Origin: Haliea sp041746975
Lineage (GTDB): Bacteria; Pseudomonadota; Gammaproteobacteria; Pseudomonadales; Halieaceae
DNA length: 17,145 nt
Assembly (NCBI GenBank): GCA_041746975.1
Contig: JBGTGB010000232.1
Location: 1 to 17,145 of the forward strand
Direction: 5' to 3'
Below are positions 8,269-16,581 of the stretch, one piece after another. Made by a program: the position numbers and the translations under genes. Below the pieces are notes generated by a model. It saw only the letters and a list, made by a program, of their open reading frames with translations, did not search any database and had not been told where the DNA came from. Every line of letters begins with the position of its first letter. The stretch's first letter is position 1.

Positions 8269-8287
8269 AACAAAAATAATTCTCATT
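8269..8287. promoter_or_regulatory. Fur-box-like site 1
   Basis: The 19-mer matches the common gammaproteobacterial Fur site AATGAGAATNATTCTCATT at 15 of 18 defined positions. The right half, ATTCTCATT, is perfect. It begins 9 bases after the hydrolase stop codon and lies just upstream of the -35 hexamer at 8293. Confidence 0.7.
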
Positions 8288-8292
8288 TAGCG

Positions 8293-8321
8293 TTGTAAAT
8301 ACGAATACTTCTCATTAAGAT
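8293..8321 (+). promoter_or_regulatory. Promoter of the FecA-like gene with Fur-box-like site 2 in its spacer
   Basis: TTGTAA (8293-8298) and TAAGAT (8316-8321) are separated by 17 bases, each hexamer matching 4 of 6 consensus positions. A second Fur-box-like 19-mer (8298-8316) fills the spacer and again matches 15 of 18 positions of AATGAGAATNATTCTCATT. The two Fur sites are 29 bases apart. Fur with iron bound here would block RNA polymerase directly, the classic iron-repressed layout. Transcription should start near 8328-8330. Confidence 0.65.
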
Positions 8322-8323
8322 CA

Positions 8324-8351
8324 CTCCCAACATGACAGTCACTGTTGGGAG
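8324..8351. repeat. Inverted repeat at the start of the FecA-like transcript, overlapping its ribosome binding site
   Basis: CTCCCAAC (8324-8331) and GTTGGGAG (8344-8351) are perfect 8-base arms around a 12-base centre that itself contains the palindrome TGACAGTCA (8333-8341). The right arm overlaps the ribosome binding site GGGAGAGGA (8347-8355) of the gene starting at 8360. It could be an operator at the transcription start, or an RNA hairpin if transcription begins upstream of 8324. Confidence 0.5.
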
Positions 8352-8359
8352 AGGATTCA

Positions 8360-10396
8360 ATGGAACGTACAATCATAGTGGCCGCCGTCGCCGCCGCTCT
8401 GCTGCCAGCCGCCGTTTATGGCCAGAGCGAGCGCCCGGTGCCGCTACCGGTAATTGAAGTCATCGGCAAGCACGAGGATGCGGTATCCCGCCAGACCGGC
8501 TCCGTGGTGCTGATCGAGCGTGAGCGGCTGGAACTGCTGCAGCCCCTGTCGACCGATGACGCCCTGCGCCGGGTGCCGGGGGTCAACACCACCAGCGAGG
8601 AAGAAACCGGGATTGTCGCCAACGTCGGCCTGCGTGGCCTCTCAGCCAGTGAGTCCAAATCCCTGATTCTGGAGGATGGAGTGCCGGTGGCTCCGGGCCT
8701 GTTTATCGGTAACGAGCGCTACTTCAACCCGCGTATTCAGCGGATGGAGCGTATCGAAGTACTGAAGGGCTCGGCGTCCCTGCGCTACGGGCCGTCCACT
8801 ATTGGCGGGGTGATCAACTACCAGACCAAGACCCCTGATGACGGCGTCCTGGTTTCCACCCGTCTGGGATCCTTCAATAGCCGCGAGGCGACGCTGGAGG
8901 CCGGTGCCAGGTCGGATTCCGGTGATGCCTTCGCCGGCATTGTCGCCACCCGGGCCCGCAGTGACGGCTTCATGGACAAGGACTACGACATGGGCGATGT
9001 CATGCTCAAGGCCGGCATGGCCCTGGGCAGTGATCACACCGTGGGGATGAAATTCTCCTGGCACGAAAACGATGCCAACATTTCCTACCGCGGCCTGTTG
9101 CTGGATGATTACCGCGCGGGTGCCGACTACAACCCGGCCCCGGATGATTACTACCTCACCGACCGTATCGGCCTGGACCTCAACCACGAGTGGCAGATCA
9201 ATGAACGCGCCAGCCTGAAAACCCTGGCCTACTGGAGCGAAGTCACCCGCGACTACTGGCGCTACAACGTCGATACCCCGGCGTCCAATGCCGCTGGTCG
9301 CTGGGCCTACACGGACACGCTTACCGGCAACAACCGCAGCTTCGAGCGCTTTGGAGTCGAGACCCGCCTGATCTTGCAGCATGAACTGTTCGGTATCGCC
9401 AGCGATGCCGAGTTCGGTTTGCGCTTCATGCAGGAGGAGTCCGACGATACCCGGATCCGCGCTACCCGGGACGCTGACCGCACCGGTATTAACGACCGCC
9501 ACCGCATCGACTCCGCGGACAGTGTCGCCGCCTATGTGCAGAACCGGATGCAGCTGAGCGATCGCCTCGCGCTGATCCCGGGGCTGCGGGTGGAATCCTA
9601 CGAGCAGAAGCAAGTAGTCCTTACCGACAACCATGCTTCCGCGGATACCTCGAATACGGAAGTGCTGCCCGGCGTCGGTGCGACCTATCAGCTCACGGAC
9701 ACGGCACAGCTTTACGGCGGTGTCTACCGGGCCTTCTCTCCGGCATCCAATGGCGTGGCCCTGGATGGGCTCACCGACCAGGATCTCGAGGGGGAGCGCT
9801 CGGTCAACTATGAAATGGGCGTGCGCGGCCTGCAGGGTCCGTTTAGCTACGAAGTGGCGCTGTTCCACATGGACTTTGACAACCAGGTGGTGACCGGCAA
9901 CAGCGACCCGAACCTGTCCCAGAGCAATGCCGGCAAGACCCGGCACCAGGGCGTGGAGCTGGTACTCGGGGTAGAACTGGGGGCTGGCTTCAGCCTGGAC
10001 AGCAACCTCACCTGGGTCCCGGATTCCGACTTCCGCTCCGGCGAGAATCTTGGCAACCGCCTGCCCTACGCGCCGGAATACCTGGCCAATGCGTCCCTTA
10101 ACTATAGCGACGGCAGACTCAGCGCGGCGTTGACGGCCCATCATCGCGGTGAACAGTTTGGTGATCCAGGTAATGAGCAAGCGATCCCGACCGGTGCCGC
10201 GGGCGGCATCTGGGGTGGGCTGATGCCGTCCTACACTCTCTACGACGCCATGGCCCAATACACGGTGAGCGAGCAGCTGACCCTGTTCGGCGCGGTCAAG
10301 AACATCGCTGACAAGCGCTATATCACCGGCCTGCGTCAGGGCATCTACGTCGGTCCCGAGCGCAGCTTTGAACTGGGCCTGCGTTACAGGCTATAG
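8360..10396 (+). CDS. FecA-like TonB-dependent receptor, probably for ferric complexes
   Basis: The 678-residue outer-membrane receptor has a signal peptide (cleavage near VYG-Q, residue 21-22), a TonB box-like LPVIEVIG (29-36) and a plug domain (STDDALRRVPGVNT, NVGLRGLS, MERIEVLKGSASLRYGPSTIGG). The barrel ends in GPERSFELGLRYRL. That ending and the plug resemble FecA-type ferric dicitrate receptors, but the N-terminal signalling domain of FecA is absent and no fecI/fecR pair is nearby. Upstream Fur-box-like sites support an iron role. A TTG in frame at 8345 is less likely than the ATG at 8360, which has GGGAGAGGA 5 bases upstream. The last residue is Leu rather than the usual aromatic residue. 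The 3' end overlaps greB by 13 bases. Confidence 0.92.
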   Translation: MERTIIVAAVAAALLPAAVYGQSERPVPLPVIEVIGKHEDAVSRQTGSVVLIERERLELLQPLSTDDALRRVPGVNTTSEEETGIVANVGLRGLSASESKSLILEDGVPVAPGLFIGNERYFNPRIQRMERIEVLKGSASLRYGPSTIGGVINYQTKTPDDGVLVSTRLGSFNSREATLEAGARSDSGDAFAGIVATRARSDGFMDKDYDMGDVMLKAGMALGSDHTVGMKFSWHENDANISYRGLLLDDYRAGADYNPAPDDYYLTDRIGLDLNHEWQINERASLKTLAYWSEVTRDYWRYNVDTPASNAAGRWAYTDTLTGNNRSFERFGVETRLILQHELFGIASDAEFGLRFMQEESDDTRIRATRDADRTGINDRHRIDSADSVAAYVQNRMQLSDRLALIPGLRVESYEQKQVVLTDNHASADTSNTEVLPGVGATYQLTDTAQLYGGVYRAFSPASNGVALDGLTDQDLEGERSVNYEMGVRGLQGPFSYEVALFHMDFDNQVVTGNSDPNLSQSNAGKTRHQGVELVLGVELGAGFSLDSNLTWVPDSDFRSGENLGNRLPYAPEYLANASLNYSDGRLSAALTAHHRGEQFGDPGNEQAIPTGAAGGIWGGLMPSYTLYDAMAQYTVSEQLTLFGAVKNIADKRYITGLRQGIYVGPERSFELGLRYRL

Positions 10397-10884
10397 CGTA
10401 TCGCGGTAATGTAGTAACCCTGCTCGCCGGCGGGGCTTTGCACCAGCACCTCATCGTCGAGGCGCTTGCCCAGCAGGGCGCGCGCCATGGGTGAGTCCAT
10501 GCTCAGCTTGCCCGCGGCGAGGTCGAACTCGTCCGGGCCCACGATGCGATAGCTGCGCTCGTTGCCCTCATCATCCTCCAGCGTCACCCAGGCGCCGAAG
10601 AACACCTTGCCGGTATCCGCCGGGGCCCGGTCTACCACCGTGAGTTCCTCCAGCCGCTTACTCAGGAAGCGCACCCGCGAATCGATTTCCCGCAGGCGGC
10701 GCTTGCCATAAATGTAGTCGCCATTTTCCGAGCGGTCGCCGTTCTTGGCGGCCTCGTGTACCACGTCGGTGACCTGGGGCCGCTCCACCTTCCACAGCTG
10801 CTGCAATTCCTGGCGCAGGACTCGCTCCCCTTCAGGGGTGATGTAGGCCGAGCCGCGGCGACGGGGAGGACGGTATCTGCTCAT
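10384..10884 (-). CDS. greB: Transcription elongation factor GreB
   Basis: GreB enters the RNA polymerase secondary channel and stimulates cleavage of backtracked RNA. The 166-residue protein has an N-terminal coiled-coil with ERPQVTDVVHEAAKNGDRSEN, whose tip acids Asp50 and Glu53 fit the catalytic Asp/Glu of Gre factors, then DYIYGKRRLREIDSRVRFL (56-74). KVFFGAWV and SPMARALLGK mark the C-terminal FKBP-like domain and the GreB rather than GreA subgroup. A basic N-terminal extension (MSRYRPPRRR) precedes the family core. There is no ribosome binding site before the ATG; instead a TAGAAT lies 7 bases upstream, suggesting a nearly leaderless mRNA. It is convergent with the FecA-like gene and divergent from the M23 gene. 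Confidence 0.96.
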   Translation of the reverse strand: MSRYRPPRRRGSAYITPEGERVLRQELQQLWKVERPQVTDVVHEAAKNGDRSENGDYIYGKRRLREIDSRVRFLSKRLEELTVVDRAPADTGKVFFGAWVTLEDDEGNERSYRIVGPDEFDLAAGKLSMDSPMARALLGKRLDDEVLVQSPAGEQGYYITAIRYSL

Positions 10885-10891
10885 GGCGCGT

Positions 10892-10897
10892 ATTCTA
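10892..10897 (-). promoter_or_regulatory. -10 element of greB implying a (nearly) leaderless transcript
   Basis: On the minus strand TAGAAT (5 of 6 to TATAAT) ends 7 bases before the greB ATG. With the usual distance, the first transcribed base falls at or one base before the A of the start codon. No convincing -35 hexamer is visible at 15-18 bases, so the promoter is incomplete by eye. Confidence 0.4.
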
Positions 10898-10946
10898 GCG
10901 GCGCCCGATTCAGTACACTAGCGGGCATTGATACCCGGGAGGCAAG

Positions 10947-11786
10947 ATGACGAAGACACTGAAAGTTCTGTTGGCGGGGGCTGTCCTGACCTGCCTGCCC
11001 CTGAATGCGGCCGCGGCCTGCGTCGAGCTGCAGGGGCAATTGCAGCAGGGCGGGCTGGTCTGGGGCCAGGTGGCCCCCGCAAGCGCCGTCAGTCTCGACG
11101 GCCAGGCACTGGATGTGCTTGATGACGGAACCTTCATCGCCGGCTTTGGCCGCGATGCCGCGCGCACGGCGGAGCTGGTGGTGGGCGATTGTCGCCAGAG
11201 CCTGGCTGTTGCCAGCCGGGAGTACAATATCCAGCGGGTAGAGGGCGTGCCGCAGCAAACCGTTACGCCGCCGCCGGAAGTGCTGGAGCGCATCGCCCGC
11301 GAACGCCAGCTGGTGAATGCCGCCAAGGCACGGCACCTTTCCAGGCCCGACCTGCTGGCGGATGCGCTGGCAGGATTTCGCTGGCCGGTGGAGGGGCGCA
11401 TCTCCGGGGTGTACGGCAGCCAGCGGGTGTACAACGGTACGCCGGGTAACCCGCACTACGGGGTCGATGTGGCGGTGCCGACCGGGACCACCGTGCGCGC
11501 ACCTGCCGCCGGGGTGGTGACCCTGGCGGAGCCGGACCTGTTCTACTCCGGCGGCACCATCATCCTCGACCACGGCTACCGCCTGTCCTCCTCCTTCCTG
11601 CACCTCAGCAAGCTACTGGTGGCGGTGGGCGAAGAAGTGCAAGCCGGCGATATTATCGGCGAAGTGGGCGCCACCGGCCGCGCCACCGGTCCCCATCTGG
11701 ACTGGCGCATGGCCTGGCGCAGCGAGCGCATCGATCCCCAGTTCCTGGTGCCGCCGATGCCCAGGCCGGCCGCGTCCGGTTCCTAG
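10947..11786 (+). CDS. Exported M23 (LytM-like) peptidase-family protein with an altered zinc site
   Basis: The 279-residue protein has a signal peptide (MTKTLKVLLAGAVLTCLPL, cleavage near NAAAA/C), a small N-terminal beta domain (about 25-100), then a LytM/M23 domain (about 145-270). M23 enzymes cut peptidoglycan cross-bridges or act as EnvC/NlpD-type amidase activators. Visible site residues are His170-x3-Asp174 in HYGVD, His219 in FLHLS and His250. The usual HxH is HLD here, so the second zinc-binding His is Asp252. It may be inactive or use Asp as ligand. GGGAGGCAAG directly precedes the ATG at 10947. It is divergent from greB; 79 bases separate it from trm112. Confidence 0.92.
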   Translation: MTKTLKVLLAGAVLTCLPLNAAAACVELQGQLQQGGLVWGQVAPASAVSLDGQALDVLDDGTFIAGFGRDAARTAELVVGDCRQSLAVASREYNIQRVEGVPQQTVTPPPEVLERIARERQLVNAAKARHLSRPDLLADALAGFRWPVEGRISGVYGSQRVYNGTPGNPHYGVDVAVPTGTTVRAPAAGVVTLAEPDLFYSGGTIILDHGYRLSSSFLHLSKLLVAVGEEVQAGDIIGEVGATGRATGPHLDWRMAWRSERIDPQFLVPPMPRPAASGS

Positions 11787-11865
11787 GGCAGGGCCCTGAG
11801 GCTGGCGTGTTCCGACCCGCAAAAATCCGTATAATGCAGCCCCTTCAAAACCCTCAGGACCTGCC
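11787..11865. repeat. Long-range inverted repeat bracketing the trm112 promoter
   Basis: The left arm GGCAGG-GC-CCTGAGG (11787-11801) starts directly after the M23 stop codon. The right arm CCTCAGG-A-CCTGCC (11852-11865) ends at the base before the trm112 ATG. Thirteen base pairs form with a small internal bulge, and 50 bases lie between the arms. The right arm contains the trm112 ribosome binding site AGGA; the TATAAT lies between the arms. Confidence 0.5.
11807..11835 (+). promoter_or_regulatory. Promoter for the trm112-hinT-alaS-lysC run
   Basis: A perfect TATAAT (11830-11835) sits in the gap after the M23 gene, preceded by an A-rich GCAAAAAT. The -35 region is poor (GTGTTC at 17 bases spacing). 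Transcription would start near 11842, giving a leader of about 24 bases. Confidence 0.5.
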
Positions 11866-12051
11866 ATGATCGACGACAAACTGCTGAGTATCCTGGTGTG
11901 CCCGGTGACCAAGGCGCCGCTGGTATACGACAAGGACAAGCAAGAGCTGATCTGCAAGGCCAGCGGCCTCGCCTATCCGGTGCGCGACGGCATACCGGTG
12001 ATGCTGGAAAGCGAGGCACGGCAGCTCACCGCGGACGAGAAACTGGGGTAG
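11866..12051 (+). CDS. Trm112 family protein (YcaR-like)
   Basis: The 61-residue protein has the family layout: MIDDKLLSILVCPVTKAPL, ELICKASGLAYPVRDGIPVML (residues 27-47) and EARQLTADE. Only Cys12 and Cys30 of a possible zinc site are present; the second Cys of the CPxC motif seen in E. coli YcaR is Thr15. Trm112 proteins in eukaryotes and archaea are partners that stabilise SAM-dependent methyltransferases; bacterial members are thought to act likewise. AGGA lies 6 bases before the ATG. In many Gammaproteobacteria this gene lies between lpxK and kdsB; here it heads a run with hinT (3 bases downstream), alaS and lysC. Confidence 0.93.
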   Translation: MIDDKLLSILVCPVTKAPLVYDKDKQELICKASGLAYPVRDGIPVMLESEARQLTADEKLG

Positions 12052-12054
12052 GGC

Positions 12055-12404
12055 ATGACGGATACCATTTTCGGCAAGATCGTCAGCGGCGAGATCCCCT
12101 CGGAGTTCCTCTACGAGGATGAGCACTGTATCGCCATTAACGACATCAATCCCCAGGCGCCGGTGCACGTGCTGGTGATTCCGAAGCGGGCCATTCCCAG
12201 GTTGGTAGATGCGCAGGCAGACGACCAGGCACTGCTCGGGCACCTGCTGCTGGCCGCCGGCAAGATTGCAGCGCAACTGGGCGTGGACGACGCCTTTCGC
12301 CTGATAATCAACAACGGTGCCGGCGCCGGCCAGACCGTATTCCACCTGCACCTGCACATCCTCGCGGGCCGCGGTTTTGCTGAAGGACAGATGGCAGGAT
12401 TCGA

Positions 12405-12408
<4 letters not shown>
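12055..12408 (+). CDS. HIT family protein (HinT-like purine nucleoside phosphoramidase)
   Basis: The 117-residue protein has the start typical of HinT (DTIFGKIVSGEIPSEFLYED), the conserved VHVLVIPKRAI (37-47) and the histidine triad H97-L-H99-L-H101-I in HLHLHILAG. HinT enzymes hydrolyse adenosine phosphoramidates, including aminoacyl-adenylates released by aminoacyl-tRNA synthetases. The neighbouring alanyl-tRNA synthetase gene, overlapped by 4 bases (ATGA), makes an adenylate clean-up role attractive but unproven. The ATG is 3 bases after the trm112 stop, with GGGGTAGGG from the preceding gene end as ribosome binding site. It should be cytoplasmic. Confidence 0.94.
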
Positions 12409-15014
<2,606 letters not shown>

Positions 15015-15015
15015 C

Positions 15016-16257
15016 ATGAGCCTGATCGTACAGAAGTTCGGCGGCACCTCCGTCGGTAGCATCGAACGTATTGAGCAGGTCGCCGACAAGGTGGCGCGGT
15101 TTCACGCCGAGGGTCATCAGCTGGTGGTGGTCGTGTCCGCGATGAGCGGCGAGACCAATCGGCTGCTGGCCCTGGCTGAGTCTATCCAGGAACAGCCGCT
15201 GCCGCGGGAGCTTGACGTACTGCTCGCCACCGGCGAGCAGGTGACCACGGCCCTGCTGAGCATGGCCCTCACCAAGCGCGGTATTGCCGCAAAATCCTAC
15301 ACCGGCAGTCAGGTACGGATTCTGACCGACGATGCCCACACCAAGGCCCGCATCCGCGAGATCGACAACCGTCGTCTGCACGCTGACCTCGATGCCGGCC
15401 AGGTGCTGGTTGTCGCCGGCTTCCAGGGCGTAGATGAAAACGGCAATATCACAACCCTCGGCCGCGGCGGCTCGGACACCACCGCTGTTGCCCTGGCGGC
15501 GGCACTGAAAGCCGATGAATGCCAGATCTACACCGATGTCGAGGGGGTTTTCACCACCGACCCGCGGGTGGTTGATGGCGCCCGCCGCCTGGACCGGATC
15601 ACCTTCGAGGAGATGCTGGAAATGGCCAGCATGGGCTCGAAGGTACTGCAGATCCGCGCCGTGGAATTCGCCGGCAAGTACAATGTGCCCCTGCGGGTAC
15701 TGCACAGCTTCAAGGAAGGCCCCGGCACCCTTATTACCCTGGAGGACACGTCACCCATGGAAACCCCGACCATAGCGGGCATTGCCTTCAACCGCGACGA
15801 AGCCAAGCTCACCGTACTCGGCATCCCCGACATGCCCGGCGTCGCCTACCGCATCCTCGGTCCCATAGGCGAGGCCAATATCGAAGTGGATGTCATCGTG
15901 CAGAATGTGGCCGAAGACAACAGCACCGACCTCACCTTTACCGTGGGCCGCGCGGACCTGCCCCGGGCCCGTGAAGTGCTGGAGAAGGTCGCTGCGGAGC
16001 TAAGTGCACGCGAGGTACGCTCCGACAGCAAGATCGCCAAGGTGTCCGTAGTCGGAGTTGGCATGCGCTCCCACGCCGGTGTTGCCAGCCAGATGTTCCA
16101 GGCCCTCGCAGAGGTCGGCATCAACATCCAGATGATCACGACCTCGGAAATCAAGATATCGGTGATCATCGAAGAGAAGTTCATGGAGCTGGCAGTGCGC
16201 GCGCTGCACTCATCTTTTGACCTGGAAAGGGAACCTGCAGACGAAAGCGCTGCCTGA
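15016..16257 (+). CDS. lysC: Aspartate kinase with C-terminal ACT domains
   Basis: LysC phosphorylates aspartate, the first step to lysine, threonine, methionine and diaminopimelate. The 413-residue protein starts with the kinase motif VQKFGGTSVG (Lys7), has TLGRGGSDTTA and YTDVEGVFTTDPR in the kinase domain (1-240), and two ACT domains (about 265-330 and 345-400) for allosteric feedback by Lys and/or Thr. Length fits the monofunctional class seen in Pseudomonas, Bacillus and Corynebacterium. The start lies 1 base after the alaS stop and has no clear Shine-Dalgarno sequence, so coupling to alaS is likely. Met248 has a strong internal ribosome binding site that may produce a separate 166-residue regulatory chain. 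Confidence 0.97.
   Translation: MSLIVQKFGGTSVGSIERIEQVADKVARFHAEGHQLVVVVSAMSGETNRLLALAESIQEQPLPRELDVLLATGEQVTTALLSMALTKRGIAAKSYTGSQVRILTDDAHTKARIREIDNRRLHADLDAGQVLVVAGFQGVDENGNITTLGRGGSDTTAVALAAALKADECQIYTDVEGVFTTDPRVVDGARRLDRITFEEMLEMASMGSKVLQIRAVEFAGKYNVPLRVLHSFKEGPGTLITLEDTSPMETPTIAGIAFNRDEAKLTVLGIPDMPGVAYRILGPIGEANIEVDVIVQNVAEDNSTDLTFTVGRADLPRAREVLEKVAAELSAREVRSDSKIAKVSVVGVGMRSHAGVASQMFQALAEVGINIQMITTSEIKISVIIEEKFMELAVRALHSSFDLEREPADESAA
15741..15759 (+). promoter_or_regulatory. Internal ribosome binding site and start in lysC (putative beta subunit)
   Basis: GGAGGA (15741-15746) lies 10 bases before an in-frame ATG (15757-15759, Met248). Translation from it would give a 166-residue protein containing both ACT domains and ending at 16257. 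The internal starts known for the beta subunits of Bacillus and Corynebacterium aspartate kinases lie at about the same residue (near 246-250). Confidence 0.5.
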
Positions 16258-16270
16258 TTCCCTACCGCAG

Positions 16271-16298
16271 TTGCGTTTTTCCATATCTGAGCTAAAAC
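16271..16298 (+). promoter_or_regulatory. Possible csrA promoter
   Basis: TTGCGT (16271-16276) and TAAAAC (16293-16298) are 16 bases apart, matching 3 and 4 of 6 consensus positions. This would start the transcript near 16305 and give a leader of about 60 bases with two small stem-loops (GGCGC/GCGCC at 16312-16328 and CGGC/GCCG at 16332-16346). csrA may also be read through from lysC; no terminator is visible between them. Confidence 0.35.
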
Positions 16299-16345
16299 TA
16301 TCAATGACCCGGGCGCAAGGCAGGCGCCGTTCGGCTCAGCGGGCC

Positions 16346-16364
16346 GGACGACAGGAGGCAAGGA
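16346..16364 (+). promoter_or_regulatory. Three GGA motifs in the csrA leader, candidate CsrA autoregulation sites
   Basis: GGA occurs at 16346-16348, 16354-16356 and 16362-16364, exactly 8 bases apart, ending 3 bases before the csrA ATG at 16368. The middle one, in ACAGGAGG, is the csrA ribosome binding site. CsrA/RsmA binds A(N)GGA elements over ribosome binding sites and is known to repress its own translation in E. coli. The first GGA is at the base of a short stem. Confidence 0.45.
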
Positions 16365-16367
16365 TCG

Positions 16368-16568
16368 ATGCTTATATTGACCCGCAGAGTAGGTGAATCC
16401 CTCATGGTAGGTGATGACATCACCATTACCGTGCTGGGCGTGAAGGGCAACCAGGTGCGAATCGGTGTCAATGCACCCAAAGATGTCGCTGTGCACCGCG
16501 AAGAAATCTACAACCGTATCCAGGGAGGGGAGGGGGCGCCGCCGCAGGAAGGAGAAGCGGGCCACTGA
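16368..16568 (+). CDS. csrA: Carbon storage regulator CsrA (RsmA)
   Basis: CsrA is a small dimeric RNA-binding protein that represses or stabilises mRNAs for carbon metabolism, motility, biofilm and secondary metabolism. The 66 residues begin with the canonical MLILTRRVGESLMVGDDITITVLGV and contain the RNA-contact residues Leu4 and Arg44 (VHREEIY). The core is standard; the tail after residue 52 (GGEGAPPQEGEAGH) is slightly longer than in E. coli (61 residues). ACAGGAGG precedes the ATG with a spacing of 9. It sits 110 bases after lysC, as in Pseudomonas, but no tRNA-Ser gene follows, unlike in many relatives. Confidence 0.98.
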   Translation: MLILTRRVGESLMVGDDITITVLGVKGNQVRIGVNAPKDVAVHREEIYNRIQGGEGAPPQEGEAGH

Positions 16569-16581
16569 GTCTCTGAACACC

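Noticed and set aside
8642..10258. A long open frame (538 codons) on the strand opposite the FecA-like gene, with similar long antisense frames at 1732-2745, 4869-6113, 12111-13364 and 13815-15089
   Set aside because: They follow from GC-rich codon use in the real genes. Their proteins show no recognisable motifs, and the genes on the other strand are clear family members.
16265..16280. Possible terminator after lysC (CGC/GCG followed by TTTTT)
   Set aside because: The stem is only 3-4 base pairs; too weak for an intrinsic terminator. The same bases fit a -35 element of csrA.
16569..16581. tRNA-Ser gene expected after csrA in many Gammaproteobacteria
   Set aside because: Only 13 bases separate csrA from the next gene and no tRNA-like sequence is present there or elsewhere in the window.
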